Assembly: GCA_002104905.1 (NCBI GenBank)
Contig: MCFE01000889.1
Coordinates: 1 to 28,165, forward strand
From: Basidiobolus meristosporus CBS 931.73
Taxonomy: Eukaryota; Basidiobolomycota; Basidiobolomycetes; Basidiobolales; Basidiobolaceae
Reading direction: 5' to 3'
DNA: 28,165 bases
Shown here: piece after piece, positions 19,333 through 28,165 of the stretch
Layout of the letters: each line of letters starts with the position of its first letter
How positions within the stretch are numbered: position 1 is the stretch's first letter
Program-made: the position numbers and the translations under genes
Notes under the pieces: generated by a model
Databases searched by the model: none
What the model saw: the letters and a program-made list of their open reading frames with translations, nothing else
Told to the model about the DNA's origin: nothing

Positions 19333-21494
19333 GCTCACTGTCTGATCCCAGACACTCTATCACTGCCTACATTTGTGTGCTTTGATTGGCTACTACCTCT
19401 TTTTTACACTCTTTACTCCCTGACTCAACTGTTTCTCTTACTTTTTATGCATGCAAATTGATTTATTTCCAATAAACTTCAGTTGTACTTCAATTGCCAA
19501 ATATATTGACCTACACAAGTCCCTATACCCTACAGTAACATTAAGCCCAACCCCACATTCAACAAGTAACTCCATTAAAATCCACCACTCAATAAACATT
19601 TCTGCTGTAATACTCTGGTTCCACAACTTTGGTGGGAACCCAATGGCCTTATGCCACTGTTACTTCACTGGTTCACACACATCCTGGTCTTGAGCCAGCA
19701 CTGCAAGGTCTAGCACCTCATCTGCCAGTCTTTGCATTAAATTCTTGTAATACTCAAGTGTGTTTTCATGAGCACTGCTTGTGAAAAAGTACTGCAACCT
19801 CTTGGTGTGCCTATTAATGTTCTCAAGTACCACTGAAGGCATAGTGATAGTCTTTTGAGTTCTTGATGTTATAGCCTTGTCTGTCAGTGGAATCTCCACT
19901 CTGTCAACAATGGAGGGCATAGAATCTGTGGTAGACAAATTGCCTTTTTCTGCAAACTCATTGACCTTGCTGGAGTGTAGCTCAACAGGCTGCGCTTCTA
20001 ACTTTTGAGAAAACAGCTGTTTCTTTGCTGGTAATTCTTCTTGGTTATGAAGGGATTCAGTCTGCTCTGGGCTTGCAGCATTAATTGATAAGAACTGCAG
20101 TTTTTTTTGCATGCTTCCCTGTCTCAGGCTGGGATAGGCATTTTTCCCTTTACCTTTTTCTTTATCACTGCCAGGTCCTTTACTGCTACTTTTTTCTGAG
20201 TGCCTCTTGTAATGAACTGCATTTTCTCCTTGAAAAATTCTGCTCTGACGCATCTGTCTAGCCCCGCTTGTCCTTTGCTGGCACTCTTCTGGCAATCTGA
20301 CATTCCTTTTCTGCTTGTCTTCAGCTCTCAACCACAGTTATGATGGGCTCCTGTAAATGCTGCTGATTTTTATCACTGCCAGGTCCTTCACTGCTACTTT
20401 GGCTGAGTGCTTCTCAAGTGGTACTGCGGTTTTTCCTTGATGAGTGTTGTGCTGGTGCATCCATGTCTGCTTGCTTGTCCCTATTGAGCACTCTTCCGGC
20501 AACCTAACATCTCTTTGACGCTTATGGAGCTTGCAGCCCTGCTTTTAACAGGCTCTTGAGGAAGCTGCTGGCTTTTAGCCATGGCACCCTTGTTCATCAG
20601 CCTTTGATAGTCTGTACTATCCTTAAGATGTTTTCTTAGCATATCAATGCTGCCCCAAGCTCCATTTGCCCATATAAATTCAGGATTATGCTCATGGCAC
20701 AAGTCAAGTGTATTCTGCTTAGCCTTGAGTTCCTGATGGTCCCATGGGATGCTGGCTTTAAGGTGATGGTGTGCCAGACTTCTGAAGGCCTCTTGAATAT
20801 TAGCTCATTTGTCATTATTGCACTCAATTGCTTCACAGAGCTTCAATCTCTTTTGACTTTTGGGCTTTGGTATAAACACCACATTGTCTCCCTCCCACTC
20901 TGTGATAGGTTTTTCTGTGGGCTTTATCTTTTGGCACTGTTGTTGTGCTGCAAAGGCTGTAGGTGTTCCTCTATTGTTATATTGAGCTACTGGAGCTCCT
21001 TCTTTGCAGCAAAGATACTGCTTTCTTTAGCTGGGATATTGATTGCTCTACACATATTATCTGCTCATCCTGTCTCTGGACTATTTCTTGATTTCTCTGG
21101 GCCACTACATCTATCCTATCAGCCACTGCACCTAATTGCATCATTTATGCTTTAGTAGGAGCTGACAACATAACTGCTAATATGGGCGGTGGTGATGTTA
21201 TGATGGCTACTTGCTGGTCTTCAACCAAGGGTACTGCATTTGGTACATTCTCATCTGTCTGAGCATAAAAGTCAGCTTGTGCCTGTGCAGAGGTTCTCAA
21301 TTGCCTACTTGACTAAGAGCCTGAGGAGTCTGCATTATTATCTTCAGTAGGCACACTACTAACATCGCCTTTTTTAGATGTAGCCCCACTTGTTGCACTG
21401 AATGTCAAAGCAAGCTGTTTTCTGACCATTCTTCAGCTGCTGTAGCAGTGGGGCTTAGTTGGGGACCAGATAACTTTGCTTTATTTTTTGGTGG
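19333..21494 (-). pseudogene. family X protein, copy 3, nearly full length
   Basis: The most complete copy, unrecognised. Likely start ATG at 21494 on the - strand (MPPKNKAKLSGPQ). In order: a Ser/Thr-rich N-terminus broken by a frameshift near 21410; an acidic stretch (QTDENVPNA near 21260); a probable coiled coil with VADRIDVVAQRNQEIVQRQ near 21100; TEWEGDNVVFIPKPKSQKR near 20880; CHEHNPEFIWANGAWGS near 20690; the basic Gln/Ser repeat region; and the C-terminal block FFTSSAHEN with LMQRLADEV near 19780 and 19730. The longest clean frame is 20331-19660 (223 codons). TAA at 19660-19662 follows CEPVK; the same frame then stays open to 19438 (WNQSITAEMFIEWW and on). Tnp2 starts about 220 bp away in the other direction. 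It might be a transposon accessory protein; no function can be assigned. Confidence 0.6.
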
Positions 21495-21716
21495 CATATA
21501 TGTGGATGTGAGTCAAACCAAAAGGGAAATAGTGTTACATATACATGTGTATATGGTGCCACAATTTTGCATATAATGCTTACCATGGTGGGTCAACACT
21601 CAATCTTACATTCATGTAGGTGCAATGTCTCAAATACAGGACTGTCATTCACATGAGTATTGACCATAAAGCAATATAATAGTGTTATGTTGTTGAAGGT
21701 CAAACTGTTTGCCCCA
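21495..21716. promoter_or_regulatory. possible shared promoter between X copy 3 and Tnp2
   Basis: About 220 bp separates the two divergent starts. It is AT-rich with TATA-like stretches (near 21538-21556) and no coding content. Its role as a bidirectional promoter follows only from position. Confidence 0.3.
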
Positions 21717-21875
21717 TGGACAAGACTACTTTGATTCAACACCATAAGAGAAGAGAAAAAAGACCATGTGGCTTTTGTAGCAAGCCTATCAGCCATGAAG
21801 CATGCAGACAGCATAGGAAGTATTACAAGGACCATGGCCAGTGTTTTGCCACAAAAGTCATATTTGACTATTAAT
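21717..21875 (+). pseudogene. Tnp2-type transposase, N-terminal zinc-finger fragment
   Basis: An open frame of 52 codons with KREKRPCGFC, then ISHEACRQHRKYY. A CxxC pair followed by a basic RQH-x3-Y helix near the N-terminus resembles the finger that begins fungal Tnp2 transposases. It lies 45 bp upstream of the copia D target site, and the same strand resumes with Tnp2 after D. The frame stops at TAA 21873-21875, so the link to the body is not open. It could instead be a chance frame. Confidence 0.45.
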
Positions 21876-21925
21876 CAGTCATTACTGTACCAACATTATC
21901 TTGCTGGCCAGTTGATACTTCTATA

Positions 21926-22274
21926 TATTGTAAAACTTGTAATTCCACCAAGGTATTTGCCTAACTTAGTCACTTAGATCATTACCTTCAAATCCTTGAG
22001 GATACTGACCAAATCTCTTGTTGGGATTTACCTTGAATATTCTCACCAAAATACCAGGTACCCAGAACATGAAAATTGTCAAAATTGTCCAAACAGCCCC
22101 AAACTTTGCACACATGCTCCTGGGACCTTCCATAACCTACTCTATGTGTTTGTAATGCCAAGACCATGTAAAAGTACAAATACTGCTTTTACTTTCAATA
22201 AATCATTAAGTGAAAACCACATAATCTGCTTGTTCTCCCAAATCACTTCCAATATCTCCAAGACTCTTACAACA
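21926..22274 (+). repeat. 5' LTR of copia D
   Basis: Starts TATTGTAAAAC (the 3' LTR has TGTTGTAAAAG; one G-to-A change in the terminal TG) and ends TTACAACA. AATAAA at about 22197 could be the poly(A) signal. The LTRs differ at a few percent or more of sites by eye, so the insertion is not recent. Confidence 0.92.
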
Positions 22275-22500
22275 GGTTATGAGCCCCAAGCTGTCACTCA
22301 CTGCAATGTCTACTACTACTATTACTGGAATTTTCTCTCTGCTGAAAAGTTGGATGTCTCAAACTACCAAGTGTGTAAGATGAAGATGAAGATGCTTCAA
22401 CCAGAAAGAGGCCTTTGGGTTATTGTCATGGGAGAAGAATGTCCTCCTAAAAGTGTGGGAGCGGAAGCCTTAAAGTAACAGAAGAAATCAAAATATAGGC
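22275..22500 (+). pseudogene. gag: copia D Gag, N-terminal remnant
   Basis: After a degenerate primer-binding site (GGTTATGAGCCC, 22275-22286) comes a copia Gag start: KLDVSNYQVCKMKMKMLQ (near 22350) and RGLWVIVMGEECPPKS (near 22410), the family pattern NYxxWKxxMKxxL...GLW. About 20 codons later the sequence jumps into the pre-integrase region, so the rest of Gag, the zinc knuckle and the protease are gone. Confidence 0.75.
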
Positions 22501-23510
22501 AAGTTGACCTACATTCCATCATATTTGGAAGCCAATATAAGTAACTTAAATGAAGAAACACTAATGCATTGGCACAGGAGTTTTGGACACAGCAATTTTG
22601 ATTATTTGCCCAAAATGATCAAAGATCAGCTAATTTCTGGAGTAAAAATTGATCCTCCAGCTAATTTGGAGCACTGTGAAGCCTGCATTTGTGGGAAACT
22701 AGCCAGTCAGCTGTTCAAGAGCTCTGGGCTATTCAAAACCAAGAAACAATTAAATCTAATTCACTTGGATCTGTGTGGACCTATGCAAAATATATCCTGA
22801 GGCAGGATGAAGTATTTGATAACTTTTATTGATAATTATAAAAGATCCATATGGATCTACTTCATGGAGAGAAAGGAAGGATCTGTGTCTAAGCTCAGGG
22901 AGCTCAAAGTCATGGTGGAGAGAGAAACTGGTGAAAAAATCAAGAAAACACACTCTGACAATGGTGGAGAATATACCTCAAAACTCTTCATCTACTTCTG
23001 CAAAATTCAAGGAATAAAGCAAGAGACTACTGTATCATACTCCCTACAGTAAAATGGAGTAGCAGAACATGCTATCAGATCAATAATTAATATGGCAAGA
23101 TCTATGATCCATGATCAAAAATTATCCTATGATTTTTAGGCAGAATCAGTTGCCACTGCTGTACACCTTAAAAATAGGAGTTATAACAGAATACTTTGAG
23201 ATTCTACTCCATTTGAAGCATTGTATGGGTACAGACCAAGTGCAGACCATCTAAGAATATTTGGGTGTACAGCATATGCCAACAAACTGCACAGAAACCA
23301 GCCAAAGTTTGAACCAAAAATTGTAAAATGCATATTTTTGGGTTACTGCAATGAGAGTAAAGCACACAGACTCTACAATACCTTAGCAAAGAAGCTAATC
23401 AAGTTCAGGAAAGTGCTATTTAATGTAAAAACAAAATTTTCACTAAAAATGACATCAGATTATGACAAAAATCTGATCTCAAGTCCACCAATTGTCAGGA
23501 TTGAATCAGT
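22501..23510 (+). pseudogene. copia D integrase with pre-integrase zinc domain
   Basis: The zinc region has HWHRSFGH (near 22567) and CEACICGK (near 22678). The DDE core keeps all three acids: Asp in HLDLCGP (22768-22770), Asp in HSDNGGEY (22957-22959), Glu in NGVAEH (23064-23066). The conserved end TPFEALYGYRPSADHLRIFG (near 23210) and CIFLGYCNESKAHR (near 23330) follows. In-frame stops break it: TGA near 22798, TAA at 23050-23052 (Gln in B), TAG near 23137 (Trp in B), TGA near 23197. Confidence 0.88.
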
Positions 23511-24640
23511 GTAAAACAACGATAATTTTTTCACTTCACAGGACTCTACAATCATGGCTCAGCCTGAAGCAGTGCCCAGGAATATTGCAGAAGTGATCAT
23601 TCCAGTATCAAATGCCCTGAGATCTAATTGGTCAAGAACTAGCTCAAATTACTATATCAATGAGGGTACATACTCAGTCTATGCCTATTCAGTCCATATC
23701 AATGAGTCCCAGACTGTAAAAAAGGCCCTAAATAACCCTCAGATGAAGTTTTGGAGATCTGCAATGACCAGGGAATATCAGGCCCTGATGGAATATCAAA
23801 CTTGGGACTTAGTCAAATTACCAATCAACCAAAAATCAATTGGATGTTGATGGGTCTTCAAGACAAAATACAAGGCTGATGGTACAATTGAAAGATACAA
23901 AGCAAGACTTGTGGCCTAAGGATACTCGCAAGAGAAGGACTTGAGTAGACTGAGACCTTTGCACTGGTAGCCAAGTTTAATTCCATCAGTTTAATATTGG
24001 CCATTGCAGCCACATATAAGTTTTTACTCATCAAATTGATGTTAACGGCATTTTTGAATGGAGAACTTGATGTGAATGTGTATATGGACCAGCCTGATGA
24101 GTTTGTTGACCATGACAACCCCCATTTGGTCTGCAAGCTTACTAAGTCACTATATGGTCTTAAACAATCACCAAGAGCCTGGATTTGCATGATAGATTTT
24201 TATTTGGAATCTTTGAGTTTCAAAAGAAGTAATGCTGACTATAGTATATACTATATGCCATATAGAATAAATCCAGTGATATTAGCACTTTATGTGGATG
24301 ATCTAACTATAGCTGCCAATAACCTAGAAACTTTGGAAGAGATTAAATCCAGCCTGTCTAAGGAGTTCAGGATGTCAATCTAGGAGAACTCAGTTACTAC
24401 TTATGGATTAAGCTCTCCATAGACAGAAGTACCCAGACTATTACCCTAAGCCAATCCAGGCATATTCCAGATATACTAAAGAAGTATCAAATGGAAGACT
24501 GTAAACCAGCAGCTACCCCAATGAAGACAAACCTTAACTTGGTCAAAACTCAACCAAATCAAGAGAGCTTAGTGCCATCTGAAGCCCTGACTGCCCTTAT
24601 CAATCTATGGTCAGCAGTCTGATGTATATCATGCTTGGAA
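23511..24640 (+). pseudogene. pol: copia D reverse transcriptase
   Basis: The linker (PVSNALRSN, near 23600) leads to RT: MTREYQALMEYQTWDLVKLP (near 23770), WVFKTKYKADG and YKARLVA (near 23900), then TAFLNGELDVNVYMDQP (near 24040), LVCKLTKSLYGLKQSPRAW (near 24130), and LYVDDLTIA (near 24288), where the YVDD box is intact. Stops occur at 23848-23850 (TGA for Trp) and 23917-23919 (TAA after RLVA), the latter shared with copia B. Frameshifts are near 23945, just before TAFLNG, and near 24380. Confidence 0.88.
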
Positions 24641-25280
24641 CATGTTCAGATATCTCATATTCAGTGGGAGTTGTCTGCCAACATAATCAGCAATATGGAT
24701 CTGATCATATTGCAGCAGTTAAGCAGATTTTTAGATACCCAAAAGGAACTGCTGATATCTGCTGAAGATACACTTATAAGGATTCAGAACAGGATCTTGT
24801 CGGATATTCTGATGCAGATTGGGGACAATGTTTGGAAGACAGAAGATTGACCACAGGAGATACCATTCTTTACTGTAAAGAAGCAATTTCTTGGAATTCA
24901 AGAAAGTGACCAACCAAAGCACTTTGTACTACAGAGGAGGAGTATATGGTAGCCTGTGAAGCTACAAAAGAATCAATGCGGTTGAGAAAGCTTTTTACAG
25001 ATTTAGGCCTATGTTGAATACTGCCTATTACATTTTTTCAAGATAATCAAGGATGTATACAATTAGGTAGAAATCTATCTTTTCATGCTAGAACTAAGCA
25101 CATCAATATTAGACATCATTTCATACATAAAGCTATAGAAAATAACTTAGTTAGCTTAGTTTACTGTCTTTCAGATGAGATGATTGCAGACATACTCACC
25201 AAACCATTAGCTAGAGACATGTTTGAATATCTTAGGTCAAAATTAGGACTAGTCAGTATGAACATTCAGCTGAGTAGGAG
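24641..25280 (+). pseudogene. copia D RNase H and C-terminus
   Basis: Motifs: YSVGVVCQ (near 24660), FRYPKGTADIC (near 24735), DLVGYSDADWGQ (near 24795), ALCTTEEEYMVACEATKES (near 24930), FQDNQGCIQLGRN (near 25040), KHINIRHHF (near 25100), DEMIADILTKPLARDMFEYL (near 25175) and LGLV. The catalytic Asp and Glu positions (YSDADW, TTEEEY) are kept. Frames change several times. GAGTAGGAG at 25272-25280, right before the 3' LTR, is the likely polypurine priming site. Confidence 0.85.
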
Positions 25281-25629
25281 TGTTGTAAAAGCTTGTAATT
25301 CCACCTATATATTCACCCAACTTAGTTGCTTAGATCATCATCTTCAAATCCTAGAGGATAATGACCAAATTCCTTGTTGGGATTTACTTTGAATATTTTC
25401 ACCAAAATACCAGGTACTCAGAACATGAAAATTCTCAAAGTTGTCCAAACAGCACCAAATTTTGCACACATGTTCTTGGGACCTTCCTTAGCCTACTCAA
25501 TGTGATTGTAATGCTAAGGTACTGTAAAAGTATATAAACTACTTTTACATTCAATAAATCATTAAGTGAAAACACATAATCTGCTTGTTCTCTCAAACCA
25601 CTTGTAATATCTCCAAGACTCTTACAGCA
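25281..25629 (+). repeat. 3' LTR of copia D
   Basis: 349 bp, TGTTGTAAAAG to TTACAGCA; near-perfect inverted ends TGTTGTAA and TTACA(A/G)CA. It aligns with the 5' LTR and with 1-118. Confidence 0.92.
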
Positions 25630-25634
25630 CTATA

Positions 25635-28037
25635 TTGGCACCTGGCCATCTTTGTTACCTGGCGCAAACTGAGTCAGGTAAGCTTGCAATGCCTTCAGGC
25701 TCACCTCAGCCTTCTGAATATGGCACACAGAGTGATATCTCTGACAAAGAAGGTTCACTGATGGATTGTAAGCCTATCTCCTCTAACAACTTGACCATGC
25801 ATAAGACCGGTCAAATCCCAATATGCAATTAGACAATACCCATTGAAACAAATGCCAAGGATACTTTATGGAGCCAAGTGAGCCCAGTAATCCATCTACT
25901 GGTGAATGATGTAATGTTGTGGCTAGAGAAGTGTCACATTTTCACTAACATCAATAATGGGGGTGTTGAGGACTTATTACAACTTCTTGCCAAATAACTC
26001 TGCAATGCAACCTACCATGTGCATGGTACAAGTGGACAACCATCATGTGGCTGGTGGCATATGACCCTGAGACTATCCTGATTCCAGCATGTGCTAGCAG
26101 TTGCATGGCATTCACATCCAAAATTACTATTATTGCAACATGTCCAATTTGTCATGAATCCACCACTGTTGAGGGAAAACACTGTTCACACTCCAGATAT
26201 TTTCTGGTAATACTCCATCTGAAGAAACTAATGCAGTCTGATAAATATTGTAAAGCTCTACAGTATCACACTCAGTATCAATCTGGCGTGAATATATCCA
26301 ATATACTTGATGGCAAACATTACAAGCAGCTAAGAAGCAAGGGCTACTTTGAAGGTATGTATGATCATGCCTTTGCCTTGGCACTTGATGGATTCCCATT
26401 AAGCAAGTACTCTACCAGCAAATCCAGCTGGTCACTAATTCTCATTAACCTAAATCTGCCACCTATCTCATGGTATCAGAGCCAAAATCTGATGGTAGTC
26501 TCACTGGTATCTGGGCCTAAGTCACCGTCCAACCTGGATAGCTACCTGTATTCAGTGCTTAATGAATTTTGTATGTTTTCCAACAGGATAACACTAAAGG
26601 CCATCATGTCAAAGCTCATATTAATATCTGCACTGGAGATACCCCAGCCATCAGCAAGATGGCAGGTCTTCTGGGCACAATGGATAGTATTGCTGTTGAG
26701 TTTGTGAGATCCAGGTGATTTACTCCACAACTACACACATTATTATTATCCAAACACCAACACTAATTACATTATCTTCCCACAGAGAGAACATACAGAA
26801 GCCAGCATAAAGTTGCAGCAATGTTGGCAAGCTATATGCCATTGGCCAGAGAATGGAATTAATTGGAAATCAGAGACACTTAAGATAATGGGTCTCTGTT
26901 GGAGTAAAAGCTTTCCACTGGAGCAATGCATTTACTTTTCAACAATATCCCTATACTGATGACCAAGTTGTACATGGGGAATTTGAAGCTAAATGAGCCT
27001 TCCAAGATACCAGAAAATTTGAAAGAATTGTAAAGACATTACAGAGTATCCGCTACCCCAAGTACTTCTTATGGGCTCCAATCAATATTCATATGAATAT
27101 GCAACATTACAAATGCACAGACTGGATGAACTGGATATGTATTTATGGAAGTGGTATTCTGAAGCCATTCCTATTAAGAGTATATTGGAAGCATTGGGAG
27201 TCATATGTAGACATTGTAGGAATATTTATCCAGAAGCAGATCACCAATGCCAACTTGACACATCTAAAGCTGTTGTGCAAGGTGTTTGTATTGGGATATG
27301 AGTGGCTATACTACAAACATAAAGCTGAACACATAGATCTCTGTCACTACTGTATCCATTCACTACTCCATCTTGCATTGTGTGTGGAGTATGTTGGGCC
27401 TTGCTTACCTTTTGGGTGTTTCCTATGGGGCAGATGTGTGGGGAGATAGGAAGACAGGCCAGGTTGCAGTTACTACCATATCCCAATCTCATCAAGAATA
27501 ATACCTTCAAGTCCCCCATGGATGTATTGAGTTGGCACATGGAGGACAGCCAGGAAAAGTTGGAAAATACTGAGGACAGATATGCACATGGAGACACCTA
27601 TGCCTACGGCATTAAGCTAAGCAGCTTCAATATGTGGGTATTCAGTTAAGTAATGCAAAGTTGGGTTGGGTGCAACAAGCACTATTTTTACTATCAAAAC
27701 TCTACCAAGGTATGCCGGATTTCTCATGGTCACAAGCAAGCTTCTACACCATTCAATACAGAATTCACACAAATAAAAGCCAGCATGCACCTATGAGGGG
27801 GACTAGAATCCAGCAGGAAGAAGGAAAATATTGGCTAAATACCAGAAGTTCTTTGCAGATATTCAGGAGGTATTCATGGCAGAAGTGGCAACAACCAAGC
27901 AGATGTTTGCGCAATGCATATGTTACCAGCAGTACAAGGTATATGACAACTTTGCAAGTATCACACTAAAAAGCCGTAAAGTTGAAGGTGATGAAAGTAT
28001 GTCAATTGTGGCAGGTGTGCATGTTTACACAGGTTAG
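25635..28037 (+). pseudogene. Tnp2 (CACTA/EnSpm-like) transposase, broken
   Basis: This is a DDE transposase of the large Tnp2 type found in plants and mushroom-forming fungi. Landmarks in order: SPVIHLLVNDVMLWL (near 25890); CPICHE (near 26135); DGKHYKQLRSKGYFE (near 26310); ALALDGFPLSKYSTSKSSW (near 26375) with a probable catalytic Asp; LILINLNLPP; VSLVSGPKSPSNLDSYLY (near 26500); then after a frameshift ICTGDTPAISKMAGLLG (near 26628), HYYYP at 26738-26752, WAPINIHMNMQHYKCTDWMN (near 27075), YWKHWESYVDIVG (near 27180), HSLLHLALCVEYVGPC, and after another shift FWVFPMGQMCGEIGRQARL (near 27415) and PYPNL. The last frame (27831-28037) is a plausible but weak C-terminus. Copia D cuts it near its N-terminus. 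Terminal inverted repeats were not found. Confidence 0.85.
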
Positions 28038-28165
28038 TAGCAGAAGGCCCAGTTTTTTTGACTCAAGCTCATATGTGAGTACACAAGGTAGTAGTGGGTG
28101 ATTAATTGGTGCAATATAAAAAAGGGGAGATCCTGCAGTGGAAATATAAATAGCACAAGGGGAGG
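28038..28165. other. no feature recognised at right edge
   Basis: Short AT-rich tail after the last Tnp2-like frame. No terminal inverted repeat matching the left side or X is seen, so the DNA transposon may continue outside the window. Confidence 0.35.

Larger units (their letters stand above)
21926..25629 (+). mobile_element. Ty1/copia retrotransposon D, with both LTRs
   Basis: Two 349-bp LTRs (21926-22274 and 25281-25629) bound the element, and CTATA occurs on both sides (21921-21925 and 25630-25634), a perfect 5-bp target duplication. At 3.7 kb it is short for copia because the gag zinc knuckle and protease are deleted. Order is gag remnant, pre-integrase, integrase, RT, RNase H. It interrupts the Tnp2 element. 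Several stops make it unable to act alone. Confidence 0.93.

Noticed and set aside
26471-26483. TGGTATCAGAGCC, identical to the classic initiator-Met primer-binding site of copia elements.
   Set aside because: It lies in an open, conserved stretch of the Tnp2 transposase with no LTR before it and no gag after it, so it is most likely chance.
26711-26780. A possible GT-AG intron in Tnp2 between GTGATT and CCCACAG.
   Set aside because: The stretch itself encodes the conserved HYYYP motif in a frame that leads on to family-like sequence, so it is coding, and the break is a frameshift.

Overview
This window is a graveyard of transposable elements with no intact host gene. Its Ty1/copia and Ty3/gypsy retrotransposons, and a Tnp2 (CACTA/EnSpm-like) transposase of the type common in mushroom-forming fungi, point to a filamentous fungus, most likely a basidiomycete (Agaricomycotina). 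That assignment is inference from family resemblance only. No rRNA, tRNA, CRISPR array or bacterial-type operon was seen. Almost every coding region is broken by stops, frameshifts, deletions or later insertions.

Layout. 1-118: end of a copia LTR. 119-789: no gene seen. 790-2295 (-): first copy of an unrecognised repeat gene, here called family X. 2296-6630 (+): gypsy element A (5' LTR, gag, protease, RT, RNase H, integrase), cut off inside integrase. 6631-8022: an LTR-like, promoter-like stretch on the - strand and unassigned DNA. 8025-9126: a foldback (MITE-like) element. 9127-about 11170 (-): copia B. About 11440-17538 (-): element F with a gypsy-type gag; its gag is split by copia C (12392-16865) and by a solo F-family LTR (11980-12347), and C is itself interrupted by a solo LTR of its own family (13178-13545). 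17596-18735 (+): X copy 2. 18737-19332 (+): copia fragment E carrying a 189-bp MITE. 19333-21494 (-): X copy 3, the longest. 21717-28037 (+): a Tnp2 transposase pseudogene, split by copia D (21926-25629), which has two 349-bp LTRs and a 5-bp CTATA target duplication.

How the parts relate. B, D and E are one copia family; D has lost the gag zinc knuckle and protease, and B has lost part of RT. C is a second copia family. F is a third LTR family. The order of events can be read from the nesting: F before C, C before the solo LTR inside it; the Tnp2 element before D; copia E and B before their MITEs; X copy 1 before gypsy A. X copy 3 and the Tnp2 transposase start about 220 bp apart and point away from each other, so X may be the second gene of the same DNA transposon. 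Inactivating changes in A and C (catalytic Asp to Asn, Glu to Lys, CGA to TGA) fall at inferred former CpG sites, which fits cytosine methylation followed by deamination.
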